Counted from the stretch's first letter, positions 9,609 through 18,335 are shown. The stretch is DNA of 64,000 nucleotides from Amphibacillus xylanus NBRC 15112 (GCF_000307165.1 NC_018704.1:1860001-1924000); one strand, 5' to 3'. The notes: generated by a model not told the origin, from the sequence alone. Translations and numbers: made by a program.

Positions 9609-10310
9609 ATGAATCCATTAACGAAAAATAAAGATTTAGCAAAAAAATTACTTGAATTAATGAAAGAGCCTGATTACTATTTACCGATATACAAAGATAC
9701 TTATCTATTTCGTCAAGGTGAAGTAGCAAATGAGCTTTATCTCATTATTTCTGGACAAGTGGTAATTGGTAAGACAACATCTGATGGACGTGAATTAACA
9801 ATTAGATATTGTGGCCCCAATGATCTCGTAGGAGAGTTTACTACTGGTCAAGCGTCTACTCAATATCTCGTTGATGGGAAAATAACAGAACCTGGTGAGG
9901 TAGCAGTTTTCAATCAAGAAAAACTACTTGATCAATTGCAATTAAAGCCGCAGCTTATGATAGAGTTACTAAGTTATTTCAGTTTACAACAACGAAAAGA
10001 CCAACTGAGATTTAGAGATTTACTGTTATACGGAAAAAAAGGCGCACTGTACTCGACACTGATTCGTTTAGCTAATAGCTATGGTCAAGAGACTGAAGAT
10101 GGTATATTGATAAATAAGCACTTAACTAATCAAGAAATCGCTAATTTTTGTGCAACCACTCGTGAATCAGTTAATCGCCAATTAACCGAATTAAGACGGA
10201 ATAATGTAATTCAAATTGAGCACGGCTTAATTACGATACTAGAATTAGATACTTTAAGAAAAGCAATTAACTGTGAAAACTGCCCAATTGAATTATGTAC
10301 AATCGATTAA
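9609..10310 (+). CDS. fnr: Oxygen-sensing Crp/Fnr regulator, Bacillus Fnr type
   Basis: A 233-residue Crp/Fnr protein. An N-terminal cyclic-nucleotide-type barrel (LFRQGEVANELYLIISGQVV) is followed by a dimer helix and a C-terminal winged helix (NQEIANFCATTRESVNRQL). At the extreme C-terminus C222-x2-C225-x4-C230 reproduces the spacing of the B. subtilis Fnr cluster ligands. A conserved RDLLLYGKKGALYSTL segment, D137, sits where the fourth (Asp) ligand is reported in that protein. It should therefore carry a [4Fe-4S] cluster and control anaerobic genes. No nitrate respiration genes lie nearby; uppP is the upstream neighbour. Confidence 0.88.
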   Translation: MNPLTKNKDLAKKLLELMKEPDYYLPIYKDTYLFRQGEVANELYLIISGQVVIGKTTSDGRELTIRYCGPNDLVGEFTTGQASTQYLVDGKITEPGEVAVFNQEKLLDQLQLKPQLMIELLSYFSLQQRKDQLRFRDLLLYGKKGALYSTLIRLANSYGQETEDGILINKHLTNQEIANFCATTRESVNRQLTELRRNNVIQIEHGLITILELDTLRKAINCENCPIELCTID

Positions 10311-10316
10311 ATTAAT

Positions 10317-10353
10317 AAAACGGATTAGCGCTTAATATGCTAATCCGTTTTTA
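10317..10353 (+). terminator. Terminator of fnr
   Basis: A 9-bp stem (10321-10329 with 10339-10347) followed by T's. Its right arm and tail (ATATGCTAATCCGTTTTTA) are repeated on the far side of the ISL3 derivative at about 10597-10615. Confidence 0.85.
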
Positions 10354-10356
10354 TAA

Positions 10357-10590
10357 GGTTCAATGTTAAATAGTGTTGGTAGGTTTGATAATTAGTCGAG
10401 AATAAATTTCTCTTAGTTTTAATAAAGATACAATTTGTTCACCGCAGGTGAAATACACTCGCTTTCCGCGGGCACGCGGAGGTTCGGCTAACTGCGGTTT
10501 ATAACATGAGTTATAAAATTAAATATACTTAAAATAAAAAAATAACGTTAGTAAGTTTTCAAACTCACCAACGTTATATATTGTACAACC
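10357..10590. mobile_element. Non-coding ISL3-derived element (234 bp, MITE-like)
   Basis: It has the same left end (GGTTCAATGTTAAATAGTG) and right end as the 514-bp remnant at 2926-3439 and shares its first ~125 bases almost exactly, including the GCAGGTGAAATACACTCGC insert. No transposase sequence remains. It lies in the terminator region after fnr, and a 19-bp sequence is repeated on both sides. Movement would need transposase from elsewhere. Confidence 0.75.
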
Positions 10591-10618
10591 CGTTTCATAT
10601 GCTAATCCGTTTTTATTA

Positions 10619-10930
10619 TCAATCTGGAATGCCTAATGCAATTTTTGCATAGCGTGACATCTTATCTTTTGACCACGGTGGTGACCAAACGATGTTCACT
10701 TGCGTATCTTTTACTTCAGGAATATCTGATAAAGCTGCTTTTACATCTGCTTCAATATGGCCTGCTAGTGGACAGCCCATAGCCGTAAGCGTCATTGTTA
10801 CAATCGCAGTTCCTTCTTCATTTAAATCAACATCATAAATGAGACCTAAATTTACTATATCGATACCGAGCTCAGGATCAATCACATTTTCCAAAGCACC
10901 GATTAAATTCTCTTTTAATGCTTCATCCAT
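10619..10930 (-). CDS. yitW: MIP18/DUF59 family protein (YitW, SufT-like)
   Basis: A 103-residue DUF59 protein with the conserved IDPELGIDIVNLGLIYDV start, TAMGCPL cysteine motif and SPPWSKDKMS near the end. The family (PaaD, SufT, YitW) assists iron-sulfur cluster assembly or transfer; YitW is the B. subtilis form. It lies in the yit cluster with yitV upstream. A GGAGAG site precedes the ATG. Its 3' end directly abuts the duplicated terminator half left by the ISL3 derivative. Confidence 0.92.
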   Translation of the reverse strand: MDEALKENLIGALENVIDPELGIDIVNLGLIYDVDLNEEGTAIVTMTLTAMGCPLAGHIEADVKAALSDIPEVKDTQVNIVWSPPWSKDKMSRYAKIALGIPD

Positions 10931-11031
10931 TTATTTCACTCTCCTCTTTAGTAAGCTAAACCTAGTATAGCCTCATTATAAACAAAAGAGTATAAAAAAT
11001 AAAGTCGATCCCTATTTAGATAGATATTTTA

Positions 11032-11814
11032 TTAACGTTCTTGCTTGATTGGTTGCTGAACTGCCGTGATCCAATCCGTTAATGCAAGTCTTGCTCGTCT
11101 ACTTACTTTATGGCCAGTTTTTTTCTCAGAAACAAACGTAATCGTCTTAGCATCAACTTGTGTCTCTTTCAATTGATGGTAAAATTCAATGGCATGTTGA
11201 TAAGGTACGACCAAATCTTCCTCACCATGCCAGATAAATAATGGACGATTATTTAATTGCTCGATGTTTAGCGATAAATCATAATGCTTTATATTTGCTA
11301 GTAATTCGTCAAGCTGTTGTTTAGTAACAGGTAACTCAATACCTCTTGCGATAACTTTATCGATCATTGCCTTAGAAAAGTCATGAAGCCTCGCTGTCCC
11401 CATCATAATACCCGCATTTGAAATCCATTGATATTGAGTTAATGCTGCAGCAGTTGTAATCCCACCCATGCTTGTACCTGCTAATGTAAATGAATGATCT
11501 CTAATTAAGTCCGCTTGGTTCAGCTTGTCATAAATTACGCTTAATTCGAACACACCTTTTTGAACAATTTCGAAAAAATGCAGCTCGACATTATCTATAT
11601 TTGCATGCGTACGTTCGCCGTGAAATTCAGCATCAGGTAAAATAACACGAAAACCTCTATCAGCTAATAAATAGCCAATCGAAAGATTATCTTCCTTTGC
11701 ACCTGTAATACCATGTAAATACACGACGGTAGGCAATGGCTCGTCAGCTAGATTAGTTTTAGCACAAATCAATAAGGGGATGCCTTCCCAAATCTCATGT
11801 TTGATCTGAATCAC
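11032..11814 (-). CDS. yitV: Alpha/beta hydrolase, YitV-type esterase
   Basis: A serine hydrolase of the YitV group. It shows the oxyanion motif HGITGAKEDN, the nucleophile elbow GTSMGG, an acidic residue region (WHGEEDLVVPYQHA) and the C-terminal histidine in KTGHKVSRRA. The family member YitV is an esterase of unknown natural substrate. It forms the conserved yitU/yitV/yitW neighbourhood with the genes on either side. GTG 11814 aligns with the B. subtilis start (VIQIKHE), while an ATG three codons upstream (11823) sits on top of the AGGATG ribosome site. Confidence 0.9.
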   Translation of the reverse strand: MIQIKHEIWEGIPLLICAKTNLADEPLPTVVYLHGITGAKEDNLSIGYLLADRGFRVILPDAEFHGERTHANIDNVELHFFEIVQKGVFELSVIYDKLNQADLIRDHSFTLAGTSMGGITTAAALTQYQWISNAGIMMGTARLHDFSKAMIDKVIARGIELPVTKQQLDELLANIKHYDLSLNIEQLNNRPLFIWHGEEDLVVPYQHAIEFYHQLKETQVDAKTITFVSEKKTGHKVSRRARLALTDWITAVQQPIKQER

Positions 11815-11974
11815 TGTCATCATCCTATTCTTTATGTTTCTACTCTCTATATATAAGGATAGCTATATTTCCTTAAAAATGCAAAATAAGCTAATCACTA
11901 TAAAACTCAGATTCTTAACTTTACAGATTTAGTAAACTTGATTAAAATATGATATTAAAGATAGGAGAGTCGAT

Positions 11975-12796
11975 ATGAATACTAAACGACATTTAATTGC
12001 ACTTGATTTAGATGGTACTTTATTAACAGATAACAAAACAATAACAGATCGAACTAAATATGTGATTAATAAAATAAAATCAGCTGGACATATCGTTGTC
12101 ATTGCAACTGGACGTCCAGATCGAGCGAGTCTAACATATTACAATGAATTAAATCTTGATACACCGATGGTCAATTTTAACGGTGCTTATTTACATCATC
12201 CTACCGATAAAAAGTGGGAAGCGCTTCATACGCCACTACCGTTACCAACAGCTCAAGCTGTGATAAGGACATGTTATCAATTAGGTGTAAATAACATGAT
12301 GGCTGAAGTCCTTGGCAACGTCTATATCGACCGCTATGATGAAGAATTTATGAAAATATTTCATATAAAAAAGGAAGAAAATCAAATTCAAATTGGTCAG
12401 CTTAATCGTCAGCTAACACTTGACCCAACATCATTAATCATTCATCCGAGTCAAGATCAAGTCGAGCGATTACGACAAAATCTAGAGCAAAATCATGCCG
12501 AAGTAATTGAGCATAGACATTGGGGAGCGCCATGGAATATGATTGAAGTTGTTCGTAAGGGGATGAATAAAGGTGTTGCAGTAAGTCGCATTGCACAACA
12601 CTATAACATTGCTCAAGAACAGATCATCGCATTCGGTGATGAGGATAATGACTTTGAAATGATTAAATCTGCCGGAATCGGCGTCGCAATGAAAAATGGC
12701 GCAAATCATCTAAAAGAAATTGCAAACTATCAAACTACTACAAACGAAGAAGATGGTGTTGCCGTTTTCCTTGAAAAGTATTTTGATTTAAGCTGA
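11975..12796 (+). CDS. yitU: HAD-superfamily hydrolase, Cof type (YitU-like)
   Basis: A 273-residue Cof-type HAD phosphatase. Motif I is ALDLDGTLLTDN near the start, the threonine of motif II lies in VVIATGRPD, and motifs III and IV end with AFGDEDNDFEMI. The C2 cap is typical of enzymes that hydrolyse sugar phosphates or flavin precursors; B. subtilis YitU has been linked to FMN precursor dephosphorylation, but the substrate cannot be read here. It is divergent from yitV, with an AGGAGAG site upstream of ATG. The NifU-N-like gene follows on the same strand. Confidence 0.9.
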   Translation: MNTKRHLIALDLDGTLLTDNKTITDRTKYVINKIKSAGHIVVIATGRPDRASLTYYNELNLDTPMVNFNGAYLHHPTDKKWEALHTPLPLPTAQAVIRTCYQLGVNNMMAEVLGNVYIDRYDEEFMKIFHIKKEENQIQIGQLNRQLTLDPTSLIIHPSQDQVERLRQNLEQNHAEVIEHRHWGAPWNMIEVVRKGMNKGVAVSRIAQHYNIAQEQIIAFGDEDNDFEMIKSAGIGVAMKNGANHLKEIANYQTTTNEEDGVAVFLEKYFDLS

Positions 12797-12869
12797 TCGG
12801 CTTAATTCCTTTATTCTATACCAATGATTTGCTAGACTAGTAAGTGAGATTTTTTAAGGAGGAATATAA

Positions 12870-13133
12870 ATGGCTGTCATTACTGAAGCGACACCAAATC
12901 CAAATGCAATGAAATTTGTCTCTGATAAGCAAATTTTCCCTGGTGACAAAAGTGTTTCGGTTCGACCAGGCGAGACAAGTGACTACACCATTTTAAATGA
13001 ACTAATGGAATTAGTTGAAGTCGATAATGTTTTTGGTTATCAATTTTTTATCACAATTACTAAAAAAGAGACAGTATCTTGGAAAACGATTATTCCAAAA
13101 GTTGAAGCGGTTATGACTGCACATGGTTATTAA
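12870..13133 (+). CDS. Nfu/NifU N-terminal domain protein
   Basis: An 87-residue protein consisting of the Nfu N-terminal (PF08712-type) domain alone, recognised by EATPNPNAMKFVSDK and by the end VSWKTIIPKVEAVMTAHGY. It lacks the CxxC cluster-binding domain of full Nfu proteins, so it is more likely an accessory or targeting domain in Fe-S metabolism than a scaffold. Nearness to the SufT-like yitW gene fits such a role. A strong AAGGAGGAATATAA site precedes the ATG. Confidence 0.85.
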   Translation: MAVITEATPNPNAMKFVSDKQIFPGDKSVSVRPGETSDYTILNELMELVEVDNVFGYQFFITITKKETVSWKTIIPKVEAVMTAHGY

Positions 13134-13177
13134 CATTTTTCCAGTAGATAAGATAACAATATGATATCAAATGAATC

Positions 13178-13216
13178 AAACCCCGAACATAAAAAATACT
13201 GTTCGGGGTTCATTTA
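13178..13216. terminator. Bidirectional terminator between the Nfu-N gene and yitT
   Basis: A perfect 11-bp GC-rich stem around a short AT loop, between two convergent genes. Confidence 0.85.
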
Positions 13217-13275
13217 TTAATATTCGTTTCTTTACCACTTATCAATTAAATGATGAGTGATCTTTCCAATATAAT

Positions 13276-14127
13276 TTAATTTGGATCTTTTCTGAAAAAG
13301 CCATAGACACCTGCTGTTTCAACCACGTTAGTAAACGCATTTGGATCGACTTCATTAATAATACGCTCTAAATCATAAAGCTCGTATCTAGTAATAACAA
13401 TGACAAGCATTGATTTATCTTCTTTCGTATACGCCCCTCTAGCTGGCAAAATAGTTATACCACGATGGACTGTTTGTTGAATCGCTGCTTGTAGCTCGTC
13501 TGTTTTTTTCGTTACGATCATGGCTGTTACTTTTTCATGTCGTGTATGAATCGCATCAATTACACGTGTGCTCACGTATAAAGCGAGTAAAGTATACAAT
13601 GCGTTCTCTGGCTCATTTAAAATACCGGCAAGAAAGATAATCACACCATTGATTAACATTAAGTAAACACCGATCGGCTTATCTTTAACACGTGAAATCA
13701 CCATTGCCAAAATATCAGAGCCTCCCGTTGAAGCACCCCATTTTAATGTAATACCGACACCAAAACCACCGATGACACCGCCAAATACAGCATTTAACAT
13801 TATATCATCTGAAATTGTTAAAACAGGTATAAACTCTAGAAATATAGTTGTCGCAGCAACGGATAAGATACTGTAGATTGTAAAATGCCGACCAACTTTA
13901 AACCAGCCTAATAAAATGACTGGAATATTTAAAATGACAAGCCAAATCCCCGTCGTAATAAATGTGATATTAAGATGTGTCGAGAAGAATGTTGCAAGTA
14001 ATTGAGCCATACCAGTAAAACCACTCGCATACACATCAGCACTAATATAGAAAAAATTTAACGCAAGTGCATTAATCAACGCACCTATAATAACGATCGA
14101 AATTCGCTTTGCTTCCAATAGAAACAT
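13276..14127 (-). CDS. yitT: YitT family membrane protein (DUF161/DUF2179)
   Basis: A 283-residue protein with five to six N-terminal hydrophobic segments (YitT/DUF161 part) and a soluble C-terminal DUF2179 domain (residues ~215-280). The glycine-rich GGVIGGFGVGITLKWGAS loop is the family hallmark. Its function is unknown. It belongs to the yit cluster and is divergent from the DegV gene. ATG 14127 is chosen because the AGGAGG site lies ten bases upstream; a GTG two codons earlier is also possible. Confidence 0.92.
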   Translation of the reverse strand: MFLLEAKRISIVIIGALINALALNFFYISADVYASGFTGMAQLLATFFSTHLNITFITTGIWLVILNIPVILLGWFKVGRHFTIYSILSVAATTIFLEFIPVLTISDDIMLNAVFGGVIGGFGVGITLKWGASTGGSDILAMVISRVKDKPIGVYLMLINGVIIFLAGILNEPENALYTLLALYVSTRVIDAIHTRHEKVTAMIVTKKTDELQAAIQQTVHRGITILPARGAYTKEDKSMLVIVITRYELYDLERIINEVDPNAFTNVVETAGVYGFFRKDPN

Positions 14128-14336
14128 AATCACTGTTCCTCCTATTCCGTTAACCGACTAAAAAGATACCTTCCAGTCATATCATCAACTTAATCATACG
14201 AAAGAATCCACTTTTTTTAAATGTTTTTTTGAAATATGTAAAAATACTTTGACGAATGGCAATGCTAACTATAAACTAGAGGTAATTGAGAAGCAACTAT
14301 ACTTATGTTAATCTACAATAATTGGAGGGGATTTTT

Positions 14337-15197
14337 TTGAACGTACAAATTATTGCTGACTCGGCTAGTGATTTAAACGCTGAAGATTATAAAAAATACA
14401 ACATAGAATGTGTCAGATTAGCTGTCGTAATGGATGACAAACACTATTCTGACGGTGAAGGTATTAAGGCAAAAACTGTTTATGATGAAATGCGCAATGG
14501 CAAGACACTGAAAACTTCTCAAGCGACACCAGAACAATTTAGAGAAGTTTTTATGAAATATGCTAAGCAAAACAAACCAACATTGTACATTGCATTTTCA
14601 TCAGAATTATCTGGAACATATCAATCAGCAACTATTGCTGCCCAAGAGGTACTAGAACAGTATCCAGATTGGCAATTAAAGATGCTCGATTCAAAATGTG
14701 CATCATTCGGAGCTGGACTTGTCGTCCTAAAAGCTGCTCAACTCGCACAGGAAAACCATTCACTTGAAGATATTACAGCTAATGCACAGTACTATGCTGA
14801 CCATATGGAGCACATCTTTACTGTTGATGAACTTGAATATTTACAACGTGGAGGCCGTGTAACAAAATCCGCTGCTTTTATTGGAACATTACTTAAAATC
14901 AAACCTATCCTGCATGTGGAAAATGGAAAGTTAGTGCCATTAGAAAAAGTAAGAGGATCGAAAAAAGTCTTTCAACGTATTCTTGATATGATGGAAGAGC
15001 GCGGTACTGATTTTAAAAATCAAACAATTGGCATTAGTCACGGTGACGATTTAGAGCGAGCAAATCAGTTAGCCGACTTAATTAGAGAACGTTTTGAAGT
15101 TAAAGACGTTCAAATTCGAATGGTCGGTGCAACAATTGGTGCACACTCAGGACCAGGTACAATTGCTTTATTCTTCTCAAATTCAAAAATTCAATAA
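14337..15197 (+). CDS. DegV family fatty-acid binding protein (YitS/FakB-like)
   Basis: A 286-residue DegV-fold protein. It has IIADSASDLN at the start, TSQATPEQF and IAFSSELSGTY for head-group binding, and EYLQRGGRVTKSAAFIGTLL followed by KPIL. DegV/FakB proteins hold a fatty acid for phosphorylation by FakA and supply phospholipid synthesis; in B. subtilis the neighbour of yitT is yitS. The start is TTG 14337: a GGAGGGG site lies six bases upstream, while an earlier TTG at 14322 overlaps that site. Confidence 0.92.
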   Translation: MNVQIIADSASDLNAEDYKKYNIECVRLAVVMDDKHYSDGEGIKAKTVYDEMRNGKTLKTSQATPEQFREVFMKYAKQNKPTLYIAFSSELSGTYQSATIAAQEVLEQYPDWQLKMLDSKCASFGAGLVVLKAAQLAQENHSLEDITANAQYYADHMEHIFTVDELEYLQRGGRVTKSAAFIGTLLKIKPILHVENGKLVPLEKVRGSKKVFQRILDMMEERGTDFKNQTIGISHGDDLERANQLADLIRERFEVKDVQIRMVGATIGAHSGPGTIALFFSNSKIQ

Positions 15198-15205
15198 TAA
15201 ATAGA

Positions 15206-15243
15206 AATGGTGAGTCGTAATTTATACGACTCACCATTTTTTT
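15206..15243 (+). terminator. Terminator of the DegV gene
   Basis: A perfect 14-bp stem with a 5-base loop, then T7. Confidence 0.92.
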
Positions 15244-15270
15244 ATTTGTTCATAAGCTATAGTAACACGA

Positions 15271-15657
15271 TTAGGGTAAAAAGCCCCACGGTAATCGGCC
15301 AAAACCTAACGCAAGCACCATCAATAATACGAGGAAAAACTGTATAACAAGTCCACGTGATGGTAATTTTTTTTGAAAGCGGCTAATTAACCATTCCATT
15401 AGACAAACAAGATATACGCCTCCAATTGCTTTTACAACTGCCTCAGCGCCGAAATTTTCCCATACAGGTGCTTGTGTATAACGATATATCAGGATAAAGC
15501 CAGTATAGAATATAACTAGAAAAATAATGCGATTAATAGAATGTGCAATTTTTGCTGGTTGCTGTTTGTCTATACTTAACAAATACCAGCTCGTAAAAAA
15601 TAAAATTAATGCAATGAACCAACTTGCCACATGCAAATGAATATAAAACAACAGCAT
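15271..15657 (-). CDS. yisL: YisL family membrane protein (DUF1516)
   Basis: A 128-residue protein with four hydrophobic helices. It begins MLLFYIHLHVASWFIALIL and ends with GFGRLPWGFLP, as in the YisL/UPF0344 family. The histidines in the first helix are conserved in the family. Its function is unknown. An AGAGGAGGAGAT site lies directly upstream of the start. It is convergent with the DegV gene and separated from it by the shared terminator. Confidence 0.88.
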   Translation of the reverse strand: MLLFYIHLHVASWFIALILFFTSWYLLSIDKQQPAKIAHSINRIIFLVIFYTGFILIYRYTQAPVWENFGAEAVVKAIGGVYLVCLMEWLISRFQKKLPSRGLVIQFFLVLLMVLALGFGRLPWGFLP

Positions 15658-15768
15658 CTCCTCCTCTTAAAAATTATCATTATAACAAGATATATAACCA
15701 ATTTCTCGTAATGTTAAACATTTTCTATTCTAAAGTTTATTATATTATATAGAAGGGATAGACTCATT

Positions 15769-15864
15769 ATGCGACTATCAGAACTTATCCATCAAACTTG
15801 GCTAAAATTATTATCTTCATTAGAAAAATATTTCAATGAGGATGATAAAAACAGTGATCAATAA
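15769..15864 (+). CDS. Possible small protein of 31 residues
   Basis: An ATG preceded by AGAAGGG (11-base gap) opens a 31-codon frame beginning MRLSELIHQTWLKLLSS and ending in acidic residues. The first part would form an amphipathic helix. A rho-independent terminator stands 30 bases after the stop, so a short plus-strand transcript is likely between two minus-strand genes. I do not recognise the peptide; the alternative is a small RNA. Confidence 0.45.
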   Translation: MRLSELIHQTWLKLLSSLEKYFNEDDKNSDQ

Positions 15865-15892
15865 TGCTTCTTCCTCACAAAATAAATTTATT

Positions 15893-15924
15893 AACTAACC
15901 TTTGTCCTCTCGGTTAGTTTTTAA
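15893..15924 (+). terminator. Terminator after the 31-codon ORF
   Basis: An 8-bp stem (15893-15900 with 15912-15919) followed by T's on the plus strand. Confidence 0.7.
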
Positions 15925-15964
15925 TCCTGTCTATATCCTTTTTAAAAATGCTTAAATAGAAAGC

Positions 15965-16004
15965 AAAAAAACTTTTACTCAAGTAATTGAGTAAAAGTTT
16001 TTAA
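15965..16004 (-). terminator. Terminator of the NlpC/P60 gene
   Basis: A near-perfect 15-bp stem with a 4-base loop and a U-tract on the minus strand. Confidence 0.88.
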
Positions 16005-16011
16005 TTTATTA

Positions 16012-17226
16012 TTATTCAACAATTCGACGTACATGTCCTGTAAATCGTTGTGACCAGTAACTATCGTTCATATTCGCAATCGCTACACCAGTTGATGACT
16101 GTGAACCGATGAAACGTCCATTACCTAGGTAAATACCTACGTGACCGTTTGTTTTGTACGTGTTAAAGAAGACAATATCACCTGGCTTCATCTCACTAGT
16201 TGAAACTTTAGTTCCTGTAACAGATAAACCAGCTGTACTTGCTGAAACATTTACACCGCCTTGGCGGAATGCCCATGCAACAAATCCAGAACAATCAAAT
16301 AAACCATTTTCTATATCGTAAGCTGTTCGACCACCAGCTGCTTTATATCTCGTATTACCATTTAAATAGCGATTTCCGGCATTGATAATCGTGCTTAGAT
16401 TTCCTGATACTGAAGCAGGATTTCCTACGTGAGCACTTGTTGCCTCGTTGCTACTATTGCTGCTATATTGAACAATTTGTTGCTGTCTTGCTCGTTTTGC
16501 TTGCTCAATCATTTGTTCTAATTCTCGATCTTCTATTTCAAGTTCTTCAATTAGCTTTTCACTCTTAGCCTTTTTCTCTTCTAACTCTTTTTGCTTAGCT
16601 TCATTTTGCTCTTTTTGCTCAAGAGTAAGCTCTTGAATATGCTCTAATTCTAATTTAGCATCCTCTAATTCTACTAACTTCTCTTCAACTATTTGTCTTT
16701 GTGCAGCAACTTGATCTTGATCTTCCTGTAAGCGTTGGATTAAGTTTTGATCAGATTGTGCAATTCGTGTAACAATCGATACACGGTCAATTAAATCAGT
16801 GAAGCTTTGAGCGCCAAATAATACGTCTATGTAACTAATTGCACCACCGCTTTTTTGTAAAGCTGATGCGCGATCTTTTAATATGTCATGTCGACGCTGG
16901 ATATCGATTTCAAGTTGCTCAATCTCTAATTCTAACTCGGCAATATCTGCTTCTGTTTCTTCAATACTTGCTTCTGTTTTCTTAATTTCTTTCTCATTAG
17001 ATTCAATGATCTCATTAATAATCTTAATCTCTTCTTCTAATTCAACCAGTTCAGCTTGCATGTTCTCTAATTCTTCTCGCTTCTCATTAAGTTCTGATTG
17101 AACTTCAGATCTTTCTTGTCTTAATTCTGATTCCCTACTTGCATGTACACTATCAGGTGAAAAAACAAATAAGGAAAATATACCTAGGACTAAGAATAAA
17201 CTAAAAAAACCTTTTCTACAGCTCAC
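16012..17226 (-). CDS. CwlO-like NlpC/P60 endopeptidase with N-terminal coiled coil
   Basis: A secreted peptidoglycan hydrolase of 404 residues. A signal peptide (to about residue 29, ending VHA) is followed by a long coiled coil (~30-250) rich in E, K and Q with a short central break (GGAISYIDVLFGAQSFTDLI), then an NlpC/P60 domain. The catalytic cysteine is in LFDCSGFVAW and the histidine in NGHVGIYLGNG. The layout matches CwlO/PcsB, D,L-endopeptidases of wall growth that FtsEX regulates in B. subtilis. The start is GTG 17226 with a GTGGAG site upstream. Partial WalR-like half sites exist upstream but are too weak to call. Confidence 0.9.
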   Translation of the reverse strand: MSCRKGFFSLFLVLGIFSLFVFSPDSVHASRESELRQERSEVQSELNEKREELENMQAELVELEEEIKIINEIIESNEKEIKKTEASIEETEADIAELELEIEQLEIDIQRRHDILKDRASALQKSGGAISYIDVLFGAQSFTDLIDRVSIVTRIAQSDQNLIQRLQEDQDQVAAQRQIVEEKLVELEDAKLELEHIQELTLEQKEQNEAKQKELEEKKAKSEKLIEELEIEDRELEQMIEQAKRARQQQIVQYSSNSSNEATSAHVGNPASVSGNLSTIINAGNRYLNGNTRYKAAGGRTAYDIENGLFDCSGFVAWAFRQGGVNVSASTAGLSVTGTKVSTSEMKPGDIVFFNTYKTNGHVGIYLGNGRFIGSQSSTGVAIANMNDSYWSQRFTGHVRRIVE

Positions 17227-17410
17227 GCAGCTCCACTCGCTTTCATATGTATAATTTGATTAAGATTTATACTAAACTATTAGTTTCAAATCAATAATTA
17301 ACTCAATTTAACTAGCAAAACAAGTATAACACTGATAAATTTCAATACTATGATAGAATTGTTACAAGAATATTTCATTTTTGAAAATAAACCTTCTTTT
17401 TCATTACAAT

Positions 17411-17447
17411 TTAAAAAGTACGAGCCGGAAAATCAGACTCGTACTTT
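17411..17447 (-). terminator. Terminator of aroD
   Basis: A stem of ten or more base pairs (AAAGTACGAG with its inverse) with a U-tract on the minus strand, just past the aroD stop. Confidence 0.85.
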
Positions 17448-17451
17448 TGGA

Positions 17452-18198
17452 CTATTTTGTGATATTTTCATGAATGATATCTAATACTGTCGATAAGTTA
17501 GTAAAATCAATTTGACCTGGTGCCGAAACTTGACCAGCAGACCCGAATGTTATCGTTGAACCAAATAGCTCACCTGATAATCTTGTCATCAAACCAATGC
17601 CGCCCATCGACATTGTAACTAAAGGAATTTTTAAAATACTTTTCATTTTATTTGTAACAGTCAGTATTGATAAAACGTCATGACTATTCTTTGGCATCAC
17701 AGCTAATTTGGCTATTGAAGCACCTATTAACTCCGCTTCTCTTAATCGATTAATCATTTCCTCTTGTGCAGGCGTTTTATCAAAATCATGATTAGAAATA
17801 ATTGTTGCAATTCCTTGTTGTTTCGCTTTTGCAATGAGTGGATTTCGGATAACTACAGGTAGCTTCAACTCGATATCAACTAAATCGATTAACCCTGACA
17901 TCATCGCGCGTTCGTTGATCATTAAATATTCTTGATCTGTAATCTGCTTTTGGCCTCCTTCATTAATTGTTCGGAAGGTGAAAATTAATGGCTTATGACC
18001 AATATGATTACGAATCACTTCTAATGCCGGAATAATATCTAAGCTTTCAAAAAAATCCACTCTCCACTCAACAAGATCTGGATTTAATTTACTAATATGT
18101 ATTGCTTGTTCTTTAATTTCATCGAGATTTATTCCAGTAATAGGGAGACAAATCTTCGGTCTTCCTTTACCAATTTCAATATCTCTTATCTTTAACAT
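17452..18198 (-). CDS. aroD: 3-dehydroquinate dehydratase, type I
   Basis: A 248-residue class I enzyme of the shikimate pathway that forms 3-dehydroshikimate through a Schiff base. Visible active-site elements are EWRVDFFE, the histidine in ISNHDFDKTP, the Schiff-base lysine in ASIAKLAVMPK, and MSMGGIGLMTRLSGE near the C-terminus. ATG 18198 is chosen because AGGGTG lies just upstream and the protein then begins MLKIRDIEIGKGRPKIC; an ATG six codons earlier would overlap that site. It is a single gene with its own terminator; no other aro gene is near. Confidence 0.95.
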   Translation of the reverse strand: MLKIRDIEIGKGRPKICLPITGINLDEIKEQAIHISKLNPDLVEWRVDFFESLDIIPALEVIRNHIGHKPLIFTFRTINEGGQKQITDQEYLMINERAMMSGLIDLVDIELKLPVVIRNPLIAKAKQQGIATIISNHDFDKTPAQEEMINRLREAELIGASIAKLAVMPKNSHDVLSILTVTNKMKSILKIPLVTMSMGGIGLMTRLSGELFGSTITFGSAGQVSAPGQIDFTNLSTVLDIIHENITK

Positions 18199-18335
18199 AC
18201 ATGACACCCTATTCATTTAATATATGGCTACCATTATAACATTTTTTTAAATATGGAAAACCCTTTATTTTAAATTCCTCATCCTTGTTTATTAAGTGAT
18301 CGCTATAATAACGGGATATCGACCCATTTTACGAA

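Noticed and set aside
16012-17400. WalR binding site upstream of the CwlO-like gene
   Set aside because: TGTAAC-N5-TATCAT (minus strand near 17360) matches only the first half of the TGTWAH-N5-TGTWAH motif.
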